DNA of 64,000 nt, taken from positions 124,001 to 188,000 of the forward strand of contig NZ_JNJU01000002.1 in NCBI RefSeq assembly GCF_000701785.1, read 5' to 3'. The translations under genes were made by a program, and so were the position numbers. The notes under the pieces are model-generated. The model worked only from the letters and a program-made list of their open reading frames with translations. It did not search any database and was not told where the DNA came from. This DNA is from Mycoplasmoides alvi ATCC 29626. Its GTDB lineage: Bacteria; Bacillota_I; Bacilli_A; Mycoplasmatales; Mycoplasmoidaceae. The stretch's first letter is position 1. Every line of letters begins with the position of its first letter. Positions 1-10,079 of the stretch are shown in pieces.

Positions 1-1097
1 CCAACAGTAATTCCACCTGCTAAGTATAAAAAAGTATCTCCATTAGAATTGGTTGATTTTTGAACCCCACCAACTGCTAAACGTGGAACATAATTAAAAT
101 CATCTGTTTGGCCAATTGGAGCATAACATCATTTGTATGGATCAGTATTGCTAATTTCACCAAAATACTTCATTCCAGCCAAAACATAAGCATAAGGAAT
201 TCCAGAATATTGATTTGTACTAAAATTTAATCTTCACATTCCAATACTTAACGCTTCAGGATCATTATAAACAGAACCATTGCCACCAAAAATAAAAACA
301 ACACCATTTCTAGCATACATATTGCCTAAATTAGTAACATATTGTTTTCATGGCATAACCATCTTATTTCCAGGATTACTAATTGATTGACTATTATTGC
401 TAATATATCATGATGGATGATCTTGGTTACTAAAGAATGTATTAGTAGTTTGAGTACTATTTCAAGATGATGGATAATTCATTACCATTTGTTCTGGATC
501 AATACTAATAGAATTGTTTATAACAAATGATGGAGTATCACCAATCAAAGAAGAATTTACACTTTCAGTTATTTGAACAATAGTTGCTTGATTAGAAACA
601 TTATTTGCTCCAACCATGTTGTCATAATAAATAGTGTCAGTTTTATCAATATCACTTAATTCATCAGCAGCAGCATTTGGAATCAACAACAAGTAAAAAA
701 TGTTTGAATTACTTTCATCTTCAACTGCTTCAACAACTTTTTTGCCTACAAAGTTAGAATAGGTAATTGGATCAGATTTAGATAATGCTTCTGGATCAAA
801 TTCTCATAGTATATTGCCAAAAGTATCAACTCTAGTTATAGAGCTTGTGCCAGTTAAAGCAATAAATCCACCATTAGTTACTTCAATGCCACTAAAATTA
901 GTGTTATGTCAGTTACGGATCTTGCCTACTTTGCTACCAACATTAGCACTTACTATTGACTTATTGCTTTGGTTATTCAAAGTTAAATCTTTATTTTTTG
1001 CACTCAAACCAAAAGCAATGCCTACAGATAAACCCACACCTAATGTCAGACATGTCCCCAAGGACAATAATAATTTCCCATTAATTTTATGTTTCAT
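1..1097 (-). CDS. Surface protein with N-terminal membrane anchor, 5' part only
   Basis: The frame runs 365 codons from ATG at 1097 and leaves the window without a stop, so the C-terminus is missing. Residues about 8-31 form one hydrophobic segment after a Lys-rich start (signal peptide or uncleaved anchor); no lipobox cysteine is visible. After this come Trp/Gly-rich, beta-type stretches such as GGFIALTGTSSITRVD followed by a Trp-Glu-Phe-Asp motif, reminiscent of beta-propeller (PQQ-like) blades. Several Trp are TGA. The rest is Asn/Ser-rich, typical of mycoplasma surface antigens. It is expected on the outer face of the membrane. The function is unknown; the propeller idea is inference from a few motifs. 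Confidence 0.8.
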
Positions 1098-1196
1098 TTT
1101 CTCTAATTACTCTCTTCTTTTTAGAATGAATCCAAAATTAATTCAACTTTAAAACCCCAAAGTAGTTAAAAATTATTTAATTTTTTTGGGTTTATT

Positions 1197-1224
1197 ATTA
1201 TAAATGATTTTTTAATAAAAACAA
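1197..1224 (-). promoter_or_regulatory. Promoter of the surface protein gene
   Basis: On the minus strand TTGTTT (1219-1224) and TATAAT (1197-1202) are 16 bases apart, close to the sigma-70 type consensus. The start codon is about 100 bases downstream, leaving a long leader that contains a CCCAAA/TTTGGG inverted repeat around 1155-1190. Confidence 0.6.
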
Positions 1225-1674
1225 GTTATTTTAGTTTTTCTTGTGTCTAATATTTAAGACTTTCTTAAGTTTTTAAGTAAAAATTTAATTTTTATAAATA
1301 GCTTCTTTATGCCACTTTTATATTAATGATTTAATATTATGTTATTGTTTTATAAATAAAAATAATTTATACAATGATTTCATCAAATTAATTTTTAATT
1401 TAATGTATCTATTTTCAATTTTGTTACCATTATAAAATTTATTTAATAAATAATGGGTGATAAAATGAACCAAAAATCTTGTCCAGATTTTAATCAATTT
1501 TTTATTTAGTTTATGTAACACTATTTTTTTATATTAATTTCAAATTAATATTAAATTTATTCATTTATTTAGTATTAAAATTTTTACAACATGAACAATG
1601 ATTAATTTCTTTATTTTATGATTTGTTTTATATAAATAACATTGTTTAATGTTATATAAAAAATTGCTAGATGA

Positions 1675-1680
1675 TATAAT
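1675..1680 (+). promoter_or_regulatory. -10 box of the tmRNA gene
   Basis: A perfect TATAAT ends 8 bases before the mature tmRNA 5' end at 1689, the usual distance for transcription starting at the mature 5' G. The -35 region is weak, as is common in mollicutes. Confidence 0.7.
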
Positions 1681-1688
1681 AAAAACAT

Positions 1689-2092
1689 GGGGATGTCACG
1701 GTTTCGACATGAATGATGGACTCATAAATGCAGTGGGGTTTGCCCCTTATAGCTCAAGGTTTAAATTAACCGACAACAAAGACAAAAACGTTGATATTGA
1801 TACAAACTTATTAATCAATCAACAAGTTAATCTTAACTATGCATTAGCATAGAGTCAGTAAGACCATAAGTTAACTGCTCATTGTAGTTACGTTACAAAA
1901 CTACTTTGTTCTATTAGTCGTGTAACTAGTTCTAATGATGTCTATAATTTAGAATTAAATTGTATAGACTAGTTTATCAATGGTTGTGTTATAGCCTTAA
2001 TTGATAAAGACATAAAAACATATAACACTAAACTGTAGATTTTATGAAAAAATTATTTGTGGAAACGGGTTCGACTCCCGTCATCTCCACCA
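1689..2092 (+). ncRNA. ssrA: tmRNA (10Sa RNA)
   Basis: Transfer-messenger RNA rescues ribosomes stalled on broken mRNA and tags the nascent chain for degradation. The 5' end GGGGATG pairs with CATCTCC at 2082-2088 to form the acceptor stem. The T-arm GGGTTCGACTCCC and an encoded CCA end (2090-2092) are present. The tag frame begins near GAC at 1772 and ends at TAG 1850-1852. It encodes about 26 residues ending NYALA, like other mycoplasma tags (the M. pneumoniae tag ends NYAFA). The tag ends in Ala-Leu-Ala, as expected for recognition by a protease such as Lon or FtsH. A decayed second copy of the 5' half lies at 5424-5590. Confidence 0.97.
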
Positions 2093-2135
2093 TATGGCAA
2101 TTTGCCGCCAAAATTTTATAAACACTAACTAAATG

Positions 2136-2165
2136 TAAGTGTTGTGCTTAGAGTGTTACTCTAAA
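2136..2165 (+). repeat. 30-base motif, copy 1
   Basis: Begins AAGTGTTGTGCTTAGAGT and ends ACTCTAAAT. It is related to the motifs at 2282 and 13308. It lies 44 bases past the tmRNA 3' end. Confidence 0.6.
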
Positions 2166-2179
2166 TATGCATCTATTGT

Positions 2180-2311
2180 CTTTTATGGATTATAGATGCA
2201 TATTTTGTTTGATATTTTAGTAATAATAGAACATTTAACAACTGATTTATTAGATTGAATCTAATATAGTATTGTAGATATAAGTGTTGTATTTAGAGTA
2301 TCATTCTAGAA
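2180..2311 (+). repeat. Dispersed repeat, copy A
   Basis: About 115 bases from 2199 align with 13224-13337 at roughly 80 per cent identity by eye. The shared blocks are TTTTTATGGAT, CATATTTTGTT, GATATTTTAG, ACATTTAACAA, TTTATTAG, AATCTAATATA and AAGTGTTG..TTAGAGT. It has no coding capacity. Origin unknown. Confidence 0.7.
2282..2311 (+). repeat. 30-base motif, copy 2
   Basis: Begins AAGTGTTGTATTTAGAGT. It closes dispersed-repeat copy A and matches copy 1 at about 22 of 30 positions by eye. Confidence 0.6.
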
Positions 2312-2411
2312 AATAAAATTTATTGATTTATAGTTTTACTTTTTAATCTGAATTATGTTTACTAGAAAGTAAGATAATTATAAATTTTTGTACCTCATTA
2401 ATAAATTAGCA

Positions 2412-2852
2412 TTAAACTTTTTCAATGTTAATAATTAATTCTTTATGATTTGGTAAACATTCATTAATTGTATTTTCGGCTAAATTTCTGATTAAATCTT
2501 CTGTTGTAAAATTTGTATAATAATCGAAGTTAGAAGATATTTGATTATTAAAGTACTCAAGTTTGCTTATACAAAAAGTTATAACAAATTGATCTTCTGG
2601 TTTTAATGTCTGGTTTATTTTTCGAATACCTTGAATAATACTTTTTATTTTTTGATAACCTTTTTTACTAGCAATAATAGCATCAGCATGGTCCCAATTA
2701 TTTTCATCTATTGTATAAGTATCATCTAAATTGTCTTTTACTGTGTAAGATGTAAAACCATTTTTATCATGCTTAATAATTACTTTATGGTTAATTAATT
2801 CTTTTTCTAATAAATTTAAATAATTAGGTTTATATCGAATACGTAAGTGCAT
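2412..2852 (-). CDS. Hypothetical protein downstream of the restriction gene
   Basis: 146 codons, no membrane segment, a charged soluble protein with an alternating Lys/Asp/Asn-rich N-terminal half and a Leu/Ile-rich C-terminal helix region. I recognise no family. It is the third leftward gene after the methyltransferase and nuclease genes, 82 bases beyond the nuclease stop, so it may be co-transcribed with them. A control or accessory role in the RM block is possible but unsupported by any motif; no helix-turn-helix is evident. Confidence 0.65.
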   Translation of the reverse strand: MHLRIRYKPNYLNLLEKELINHKVIIKHDKNGFTSYTVKDNLDDTYTIDENNWDHADAIIASKKGYQKIKSIIQGIRKINQTLKPEDQFVITFCISKLEYFNNQISSNFDYYTNFTTEDLIRNLAENTINECLPNHKELIINIEKV

Positions 2853-2934
2853 GATTTAACAAAATAACTTGTTGATGGACAAAATTCTTTTATAAGTATA
2901 ATAGTATATAATACATTAGATTGAAAACCATCAA

Positions 2935-4062
2935 TTAAATAAAGTACTTTTGTATTTCCTCTAAATATTTTTTTATTTTTTCTAAAAAAGAATATTTAAT
3001 TTGTTCAAAATATTTTAAATCATCACTGGGACTATAATTTTTATCATTTTTAATAATTTTTAACTTGCCCGTTCTATCTCAACATATTTCTTTATTATCA
3101 AACATTTTGTGAATGTTTATTGGTAATGGTAAAAAATTTTTTGGATCACATATTTCATTTAACTTTTTTTTATCTTTAGATTTAGATTGAAAATACTCTT
3201 GTTTTATTCGATGAACAGGTTTTATGTGGGCAAAATCTCACTTTAAATTACGACCTGGTTGAAAAAAATTTATACAAAATTCTTCTTCCTTTAACTTGTT
3301 GTATTCTTTACGAACATTTTCTTTAAATTTTGCTCTTAATTTACCAATTTCATCATGTGTTTTTTTATAGATTTTTGAAAAATTATTTATATTACATGTA
3401 AATTCATTAAAATGTTTTTCTCAATCTTTGGAATCTTTAGTAAATAAATTTAAATAATATTTTATTGTGTTATTGCTAAGCAATTTATTTTCTATCCATT
3501 TTTCAAAGGGTATTTTTTCTAAAGAATCATCTTTTCATACACTTTCATATGATAAACTTTGTTTAAACTTTGCATCTAATCTTAATAATTTAAGCAAAAA
3601 CCCCATTTTAAATTCATTTTTATCTTTATCTTTTCATACAAAAAATGATTTGTTTCTTCCTTCGCCTGGAGGATTTGAACCTGTTATTATATATATAACA
3701 TTTTGGAATGTTATATCAAAACCTCAATTAAAATCAGAAATGTATTCATTAAGGTTTTTTAATGAAGTTTTATCAATTTGAATATATTCTTTATTTTTTC
3801 CATTAAATCTATGGTCAATTTTTAAAAATTCTAGAATTTTTTTACGATATTCTAATGCTTTAGAATTTTTTTTTGAATTTTCATGTCTTTCTGTTGTGTC
3901 ACGACAAATTTCTAATTCATCAAATGAAATTTTATAATCATGTATAAAGTTTTCTTCATCTATTAATAATTTATAAACTATCTTAGTAGTTGACTTTTTT
4001 GAAGTTGAAGTCAAATGAACTTCAACTTGTTTAAATTGAAAATCATTAACATTAAGATCCAT
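2935..4062 (-). CDS. HNH-type restriction endonuclease (Type II candidate)
   Basis: 375 codons, closed only when several TGA codons are read as Trp; no other stop occurs between 4062 and 2935. The C-terminal third carries an HNH-like core: Trp-Asp-Phe-Ala-His-Ile-Lys-Pro, then DPKNFLPLPINIHKMFD, which supplies the His-Asn-His spacing and the conserved Asp-Pro-x-Asn-Phe loop seen in HNH restriction enzymes. The N-terminal two thirds are unassigned and probably recognise DNA. Its ATG (4060-4062) lies 2 bases after the methyltransferase stop (4065-4067), with no clear ribosome site in between, so translation is probably coupled to the upstream gene. It is expected to cut the site methylated by that partner. 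Specificity is unknown. Confidence 0.8.
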
Positions 4063-4064
4063 AA

Positions 4065-5325
4065 TTAAAAAACTAGCCTACTAAATATTTCTTTTAAAAC
4101 TTGAATAGATATAGAATTTCCAGCTGTATAAATAATTTTTTCATTTGTTAATAAGTTACATTTTTTGACATTTTCATAATCTTTTTTTTGAAACCCCATA
4201 TACATATAACTTTCCATAGCACTCATTTTACGAATAAGTGGATTTTGTATATCTTCATTCAAAATTACTTTAATTCTGCTGTTTGCACCCGAAGCAGTTA
4301 GTGTTGGACCAATTCCGTTTTTGTAATAAACATAACTTTCTGAATTAAACTTTGAATAACTTATCAATGTAGATTTTTTAATACCATTACTTGAAGTTGT
4401 TGGGTTAGATAATTTATATTTAGATAAACTAGGCAATAAAAGTGATTCATCTTGATCACACTCTGGAAGTAAAACATCAGATAACTTTTTTTTAGCAAAT
4501 TTAATATCTTCTAATTTTGGGAAAACAAAATTAACTTTGTCTTTAAAAGCCTTTAAAATAGATAAACAAAAAGCTCGTTCTCTATTTTGTGGTGACCCAA
4601 AATTAATAGCATTTAATATGTATGTTTTTGATTCGTAACCTAGTTTTTTTAAAAAATTTAATCATTTTTTATATGATTCAATATGGTTTTTGCCTGTAAT
4701 GTTTTTTACATTTTCTAGTAGTAAATACTTTGGTAGTAAATATTGAGAAAAATTGTTTTGGCTAAATATTCCTTTAAATATTCTTTCTAATTCTCAAAGC
4801 AAACTACTTCTAGTATTAGAATTTTTAGTCATTCCATTTTGTTTGCCTTGTATTGATAAATCTTGGCAAGGAAAAGAATAAGTAAAGATATCAATATTTT
4901 TAGGAATATCTTTGTGAGTTACCAATTTAATATCAAATAAATTATTTAATAATATTTTTGAAGTATAAATATAACTAATTATTTTATTACATTTACAACT
5001 AGATTGTGTGTGTGTGTGTGTGTTCGCAACTTGAAATATTATTAAATAACTTATTTAAAGTTGCACTTGAAATTGGTTTTTTTGAATCATATGATAATAC
5101 TAACTTTTCAAAATTTAATTCTGATTTTCAATTTAAAGGTAAATGTTTAATAGTATTTGGATAATGAATTTCTAAATATGCAATAATTGCATAAATGTAC
5201 CACTCAATTATTCCAACTGATTTAATATTCCAATTCTTCTTGTTAGCAATTAACTTTAAAGCTTTAAACTGTGATCCAATCCCAGAAAAAGCTTCAAACA
5301 ATCTTATTTCTTTTTTTCTCATCAT
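4065..5325 (-). CDS. DNA cytosine-5 methyltransferase, phase-variable, out of frame in this sequence
   Basis: The N-terminus FEAFSGIGSQFKALK is motif I of C5 methyltransferases (AdoMet binding). The downstream part has motif IV FTYSFPCQDLSIQGKQ with the catalytic Cys, motif VI LLLENVKNI, motif VIII GSPQNRERAFCL and motif X AGNSI. The two halves are in different frames. The frame from ATG 5325 meets TAG at 4999-5001, just after a (TG)9 tract (5005-5022), while motifs IV to X lie in the frame ending at 4065. By frame arithmetic ten or seven repeat units would restore a protein of about 420 residues. This looks like slipped-strand phase variation in the OFF state, though an old frameshift or an assembly error at the repeat is possible. 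The nuclease gene follows 2 bases downstream. Confidence 0.88.
5005..5022 (+). repeat. (TG)9 dinucleotide tract inside the methyltransferase gene
   Basis: Nine TG units, (CA)9 on the coding strand, encode His-Thr repeats. The tract sits exactly where the reading frame is lost. Long dinucleotide repeats inside coding regions are the classic hypermutable element of phase-variable DNA methyltransferases. It is the only dinucleotide tract of this length I noticed in the window. Confidence 0.95.
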
Positions 5326-5344
5326 CTCTAAAAATATTTTTTAA

Positions 5345-5350
5345 ATTATA
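5345..5350 (-). promoter_or_regulatory. Probable -10 box of the RM operon
   Basis: TATAAT on the minus strand, 20 bases before the methyltransferase ATG. The -35 region is not clear. It would drive methyltransferase, nuclease and the 146-codon gene as one transcript. Confidence 0.45.
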
Positions 5351-5423
5351 ACGTAATCAAAATTTATAAATAGTAAGAAAAAATAATTTATGTAAAATGA
5401 ATAAAATAACAAAAATATTTTTA

Positions 5424-5590
5424 TTGATATATAAAATACAACCATAAGGATGTTATAGTCTTGAAATGATTCATAAATTCATAAATACAATATGCTATAT
5501 CCCATATAACTTAAGGTTTAAATTGACCAATACCTAAGATGAAAAAATTGATATTGATACAGACTTATTAATCAATAAATAAATTAAACA
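5424..5590 (+). pseudogene. Decayed 5' half of a second tmRNA gene
   Basis: Aligned by eye with 1672-1835, the similarity starts in the promoter (GATATATAAAA against GATATAATAAA). It continues through the 5' end, AAGGTTTAAATT (shared exactly) and the tag region, where 30 of 33 bases match between 5547-5579 and 1790-1822. The acceptor 5' strand has lost its GGGG, the tag frame holds stop codons (CCTAAG, AATAAA), and no 3' half with T-arm and CCA is present. It is therefore a relic in the same orientation as the intact ssrA. The RM block lies between the two copies. Confidence 0.85.
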
Positions 5591-5659
5591 GATATAAATT
5601 TTTATTAATAAAATTTAGTTTATTCCATAGAGATATATAATCAAAATGTTGGAATTAAA

Positions 5660-6481
5660 ATGCAAATAGATGAAATTTTAAAATTATATAAAAATAAAAA
5701 AATACATATTTCTAGTAATAGATACTTGCTTAATGTTTTTTTTATGAATATTAAAAGAGAATTAAATTTAATTCATTTATTTTTTTTAAATAGATCCCTT
5801 TTAATTAAATTAGGTATTGATAAAAATGAAAAGGAACGAATTTTAGCAGAAATTTTTTCAAATAAATTAATGCAAAAATCACTTCAACATTTTGTTTTTG
5901 AATTTCAAAATCTTTTAAAAAAATTTAATAACAAGTTTACTTGAAATGCATTTTTGGAATTAAATTTAATTAATCAAAATAAAAATTTAGCAAAAAAAAT
6001 TATCAAAATATTAATGGAATCAAATTTAGTCAAAAATAAAAACTCAATATATTTTGGTTATTTAGATTTTAAATTTAATGATTTTTTTACAAAAGATTTA
6101 AATTACTATAAAAACATTTCTACTTTTTTAGAAGCAAAAAAATTAATTAATCCTAATTATGTGTCAATTTTAGAATATTACTTATTAAATCAATCAATAA
6201 CTGATTTAGAAAATGATGTAATTTTATCTAAAAACATATGTAACTTTTTTAATAAAATAGAAATTAATTGTTTTGAAAATAAATTCTTAGATTACCTAAA
6301 TGCTTTTATTCCACCTAAAGATTTTTGAAATCCAAGTCAATTATTTAATAACCATTCCATTGGTTATTTAAAAATGAAAATAAATTCAAATTTATTAAAT
6401 CGCAAACGTTCAGATATTAATCTAGATCAATTTAAAAAGATGTTTGGTAATTCATTTAATAAATTGATAAAAAAAATTTAA
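5660..6481 (+). CDS. Hypothetical protein
   Basis: 273 codons with one TGA-Trp near the middle and another near the end. Soluble, very rich in Asn, Lys, Phe, Ile and Leu, predicted mostly helical with no membrane span; the C-terminus is basic. I recognise no family. It begins 70 bases after the tmRNA relic and ends 60 bases before a glycosyltransferase gene on the same strand. It has no visible Shine-Dalgarno sequence, so the start is provisional. Confidence 0.65.
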
Positions 6482-6541
6482 AAATTAATATAAATAGTAA
6501 ATTGTTAAATTATTTTTTGTTAAATAAATTATTATCTAATA

Positions 6542-7444
6542 ATGAAAGATTTTGCTTACACATTTACAATTATTATTCCTACATACAATGCAGCATTTTA
6601 TCTAAAAAGTGCTTTAGATTCTATCTTAAATCAAACTTTTGATAAAAAACAAATTCAAGTTTTGGTAATTGATGATGGATCAATAGATAATACAAAATTA
6701 ATTATTCAACAATACCAAAATAAATGTGGTTTATTAATTGAATATTTTTACAAAAATAATAAAAATTGAGGATCAGTTATTAACTATGTAAAAAAACAAA
6801 AATTAGCAAAAGGTAAATATGTTACCATTTTAGATGCAGATGATGTGTATTTTGCAAATGCCTTAGAATTAATTAATAATATTAATAAAAATAACATTGA
6901 CTTGATTATTGCTGATTTCAAAAAAAGAAAAGATTACATATCTACTAGAATTTATACATACTCATATTTTGTAAAATATCCTAATAAAAAATATCAAATG
7001 CAAACACCATTTTGCGTGCCCATAGGAAAATTTTTATCTAATGAACTATTTTATAAAATTCCTTACTTACGTGAAAATTTATTTTATCAGGATGCAATAT
7101 TTACTGCTTATGCAATTAATTGCTCAAGCAATATTTTTCATTTAAATAAACCAATAGGTACATATAATTATAAAAGAATCGGTAACTCCATGTCATTACC
7201 TTGAAATGAAAATAGATATTTAACTGAAATTGATATTTGTCTTGAATTAATAAAATTGGATGCTCAAGAAATTGCAGCAATTCATATAATAAGAAATAAA
7301 TTTCGAAAATTATTAAAAGAAAACCTTTATACTTTTCATGTAATTAGGAAATTTAATTTTTCTTTTTTTCCTTGAAGTACTAGATGAATAATGTATGTAA
7401 TTTATTTTTTAATTTTAAAAAAATATTTCATTATTGAAAGTTAA
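6542..7444 (+). CDS. Family 2 glycosyltransferase
   Basis: 300 codons. The N-terminus has the GT-A fold signature TIIIPTYNAAFYLKSALDSI, followed by QVLVIDDGSIDNTK and the DxD metal/nucleotide-sugar motif in YVTILDADDVYF (about residue 100). The C-terminal 25 residues are hydrophobic and aromatic and may touch the membrane. GT2 enzymes move a sugar from a nucleotide sugar to lipid or glycan; the acceptor here is unknown, perhaps a glycolipid or surface glycan, as no peptidoglycan is made. Its stop (7442-7444) overlaps the stop of the convergent rarA gene. Confidence 0.85.
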
Positions 7445-8688
7445 TAATCTTCTTTATAACGATCTAATTTTTTGCGCCAAGAATTTAATTTAATTTCATT
7501 TTGACTATGTTCTACTGGCTCATAATAAACTTTGCCATTTAATTCATCTGGTAGATATTGTTGTTCTACTCAAGCATTAGGATAATCATGAGGGTATTTA
7601 TATCCAACTACACCTAATTTTGTAGAGGATTTATAATGATTATCATGCAAATGCTTTGGAATAGAAAAGACATTGCCAGTTGCAATGTCTGTCAAAACTT
7701 TATGTATTGCAATTGCACTAGAATTAGATTTAGGTGATAATGCCATTTCAATAACTAAATTTGATAAAATCGTAGATGCTTCAGGAAATCCTACTTCTTT
7801 AGCTGCTTGAATACCTATATATACTCTCATACATAAATTTGGATTAGCTAATCCAATATCTTCATATGCAACCATTATAAGACGTCTAGAAATAGATACT
7901 AAATCTTCACTAACAATCATTCTTCCCAAATAATGTAATGATGCATCTACATCACTTCCTCTAATTGATTTATGCAAAGCAGATTTTAAATTGTGAAATT
8001 CATCATCATAATGTGAATTAGTTACATATGATTCAACTAACACATTTTGTAAAATATTTGTGTCAATTATTTCATTAGGATAAAGTTTAGTTAGTAAATC
8101 AATTAAATTAATAGCAGCACGCAAATCTCCCTGAGTTTTATTAGCAATTAAATTCAATATCTCTGTGGAAATGTTTTTAATTTGAAGTTTTTGAATAATA
8201 TTTTTAAGTCCTTCAAAAGTTTCTTCAGTTGTTAAAGGTTTTAATTGAAAAATTTGACATCTACTTCTTATAGCTGGATTTAGAACAAAAAAGGGATTTT
8301 CAGTAGTAGTTCCAAATAATTTAATTTTACCTTTTTCTAAACTATCAAGTAAAATATCTTGACGATCTCGATTTAAGCGATGAATTTCTTCAACAATGAG
8401 AATGTAATTTGATGATAAGTTAGCTAAATTTAAAATTTCAACTAACTTATCTTTGTTATCATTAGCTGCGTTAAAAATTTGATATGGAACATTTAACTCA
8501 TTAGCCACTACTATTGCTAAAGTTGTTTTACCAATTCCAGGTTTCCCATAAAAAATCGATGAAAATATTTCTTTTTTTGCAATCATGCGCGGAATAACGC
8601 CAAATTGATTTAACAAATGATTTTGACCTATCACATCTTTAAGACATTTAGGTCGCACTTGAATAGCTAATGGTTCGTGTTTATTCAT
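7441..8688 (-). CDS. rarA: Replication-associated recombination protein A (AAA+ ATPase)
   Basis: 415 codons, usual length for RarA/MgsA, a clamp-loader-like ATPase that acts at stalled replication forks with single-strand DNA binding protein. Start MNKHEPLAIQVRP with DVIGQNHLL. Walker A YGKPGIGKTTLA, Walker B ILIVEEIHRLNRDRQ (Glu replaces the first Asp of the usual VDEIHRF), sensor 1 LFGTTTENPFF, and arginine-finger region AIRSRCQIF follow in order. The C-terminal MgsA-type domain includes RGSDVDASLHYL and ISRRLIMVAYEDIGLA. It is the last gene of the overlapping series prs-rnmV-rsmI-rarA; its ATG overlaps the rsmI end by 8 bases. Confidence 0.95.
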
Positions 8689-9523
8689 ATTTTTCTTTCT
8701 GAAAATGTTCATACAAATCTGAAGCATTTAAATTTTCTTTTTTTGCAATAAATTTACATGCATCTTTTAAACGTAAACCTAAATTTACAAGTTCTTGAAT
8801 ATCAACAATATTTTGATTATTTATACAATTTAAATTTAAATTTTCAGTGTTATCAATCAAAATAACAAATTCACCTTTAATAATTAATTTATCAATAATT
8901 TCATCAATAGTTCCAAAATAATATGTTTCATTTTTTTTAGTTAACTCTCTTGCTACACAAATTTTGTTATTTAAAAAAATTTTTTTAATTAAATTTAAAG
9001 TTTTAATAATTCTATGAACAGATTCAAAAATAATTAAAGTTGTATTTATTTTTTTTAACAAAGTTAGTTCATTTAGTGCAAAAGAAGTTTGTTTATTTAA
9101 AAAACCATGAAAATAAAAATTTTGATTATTAAAACCTGAACCAACTAAAGCACACAAAACAGCACTTGCACAATTAATTACTTCAATTTTTACATTTTTT
9201 AAATTTTGACGTATTTCATTAATAATAATTTTACCAGGATCAGATATAGATGGATATCCTGCATCACTAATAAGACCACATGTAAAATCATCAACTAATT
9301 TTAATAATGAATTTAATTTTATTTTTTCATTAAATTTATGATAACTAATGAGTTTAGGTCAAGGAGTTGTCAAATTAATTAAATTTAAAAATTTTTGTGT
9401 AACTCTAGTGTCCTCACAAAAAAGGTAACTACACTTTTTAATTGAATCAATAATTCTTGGATTTACCTCTTGCATATTACCAATAGGCGTTGCAATAACA
9501 TAAAATTTTTTATCGTTAATCAT
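8681..9523 (-). CDS. rsmI: 16S rRNA (cytidine-1402-2'-O)-methyltransferase
   Basis: 280 codons, tetrapyrrole-methylase fold. It methylates the ribose of C1402 in 16S rRNA using AdoMet. Family motifs in order: YVIATPIGNMQEV at the N-terminus, FCEDTRVTQKFL, LISYHKFNE, and GLISDAGYPSISDPG. The C-terminus carries the small helical domain common in RsmI. Its start overlaps the rnmV stop by 8 bases, as expected for translational coupling. M. genitalium has the same order MG056-MG058 (rsmI, rnmV, prs). Confidence 0.95.
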
Positions 9524-10079
9524 TTTTATCTAAAAAATTTTGAATTTCATTAAAGTTTATTCCTAGTAAGTTAAGTTTTTTAAATAATTGCTTATGATTT
9601 GCATAACTAATTTTTAAATAATTACAAACTTTAATCCTTTTTTCTTTACTATTTAAGTTTAAATTTAAATATTCATTTCAAGTAATTATTTCTTCATTCT
9701 TAAAGGAATTAGTTACATAATTTTTTAATGCAAAGATAATTGCTTCATCATTTGCTTCAGCAATACCTTTTTTTTCAGAATCTTTTTTAATGTCTTCAAC
9801 CTTAATAAAACATTCTTTGTAAAAATTTAAGTGTTGAGAAACTAATTTACGAATTTTATTTCCTTGATAATCTGGATCAAAAAATAAAATAACTCCTACT
9901 GTTTCTGCAGCTCTTTTTATAAGGTTAATAGTTTCCTTTGTTAAAGCAGATCCGTTTGTTTCTATTGTTTTTACATTAAATAATTTTTGTAATTTTTGCG
10001 TGTCTGTTTTCCCTTCAACTATTATAATTTCTTTAATGGTTTCTTTGATTTGGTTTGAATTTTGTTTTGAGTTACTCAT
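9516..10079 (-). CDS. rnmV: Ribonuclease M5
   Basis: 187 codons, the usual length. RNase M5 matures 5S rRNA. The Toprim domain shows EIIIVEGKTDTQKL with the catalytic Glu, and VILFFDPDYQGNKIR with the DxD metal site. The C-terminal region (YLKISYANHKQLFKKLN) matches the helical domain of mycoplasma M5. I chose MSNSKQ at 10079 because it overlaps the prs stop by 4 bases (ATGA); a longer start at 10130 would lie deep inside prs. Confidence 0.93.

Larger units (their letters stand above)
1098..1688. other. Intergenic stretch without a supported gene
   Basis: Very AT-rich. It holds the promoter of the leftward surface gene and, at the right end, the tmRNA promoter. A 14-codon open frame at about 1465 behind a GGGTGAT-like sequence is too short to call. 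I see nothing else here. Confidence 0.6.
2093..2411. other. Repeat-bearing spacer between tmRNA and the RM block
   Basis: No gene. It contains two copies of a 30-base motif (2136-2165 and 2282-2311) and the first copy of a dispersed repeat whose partner lies near 13210-13337. An inverted repeat of the type ATGCATCTA...TAGATGCAT at about 2168-2200 could act as the tmRNA 3' hairpin or terminator. Confidence 0.6.

Noticed and set aside
1465-1511. 14-codon open frame behind a GGGTGAT sequence
   Set aside because: Too short and without terminator or conserved feature to call a gene.
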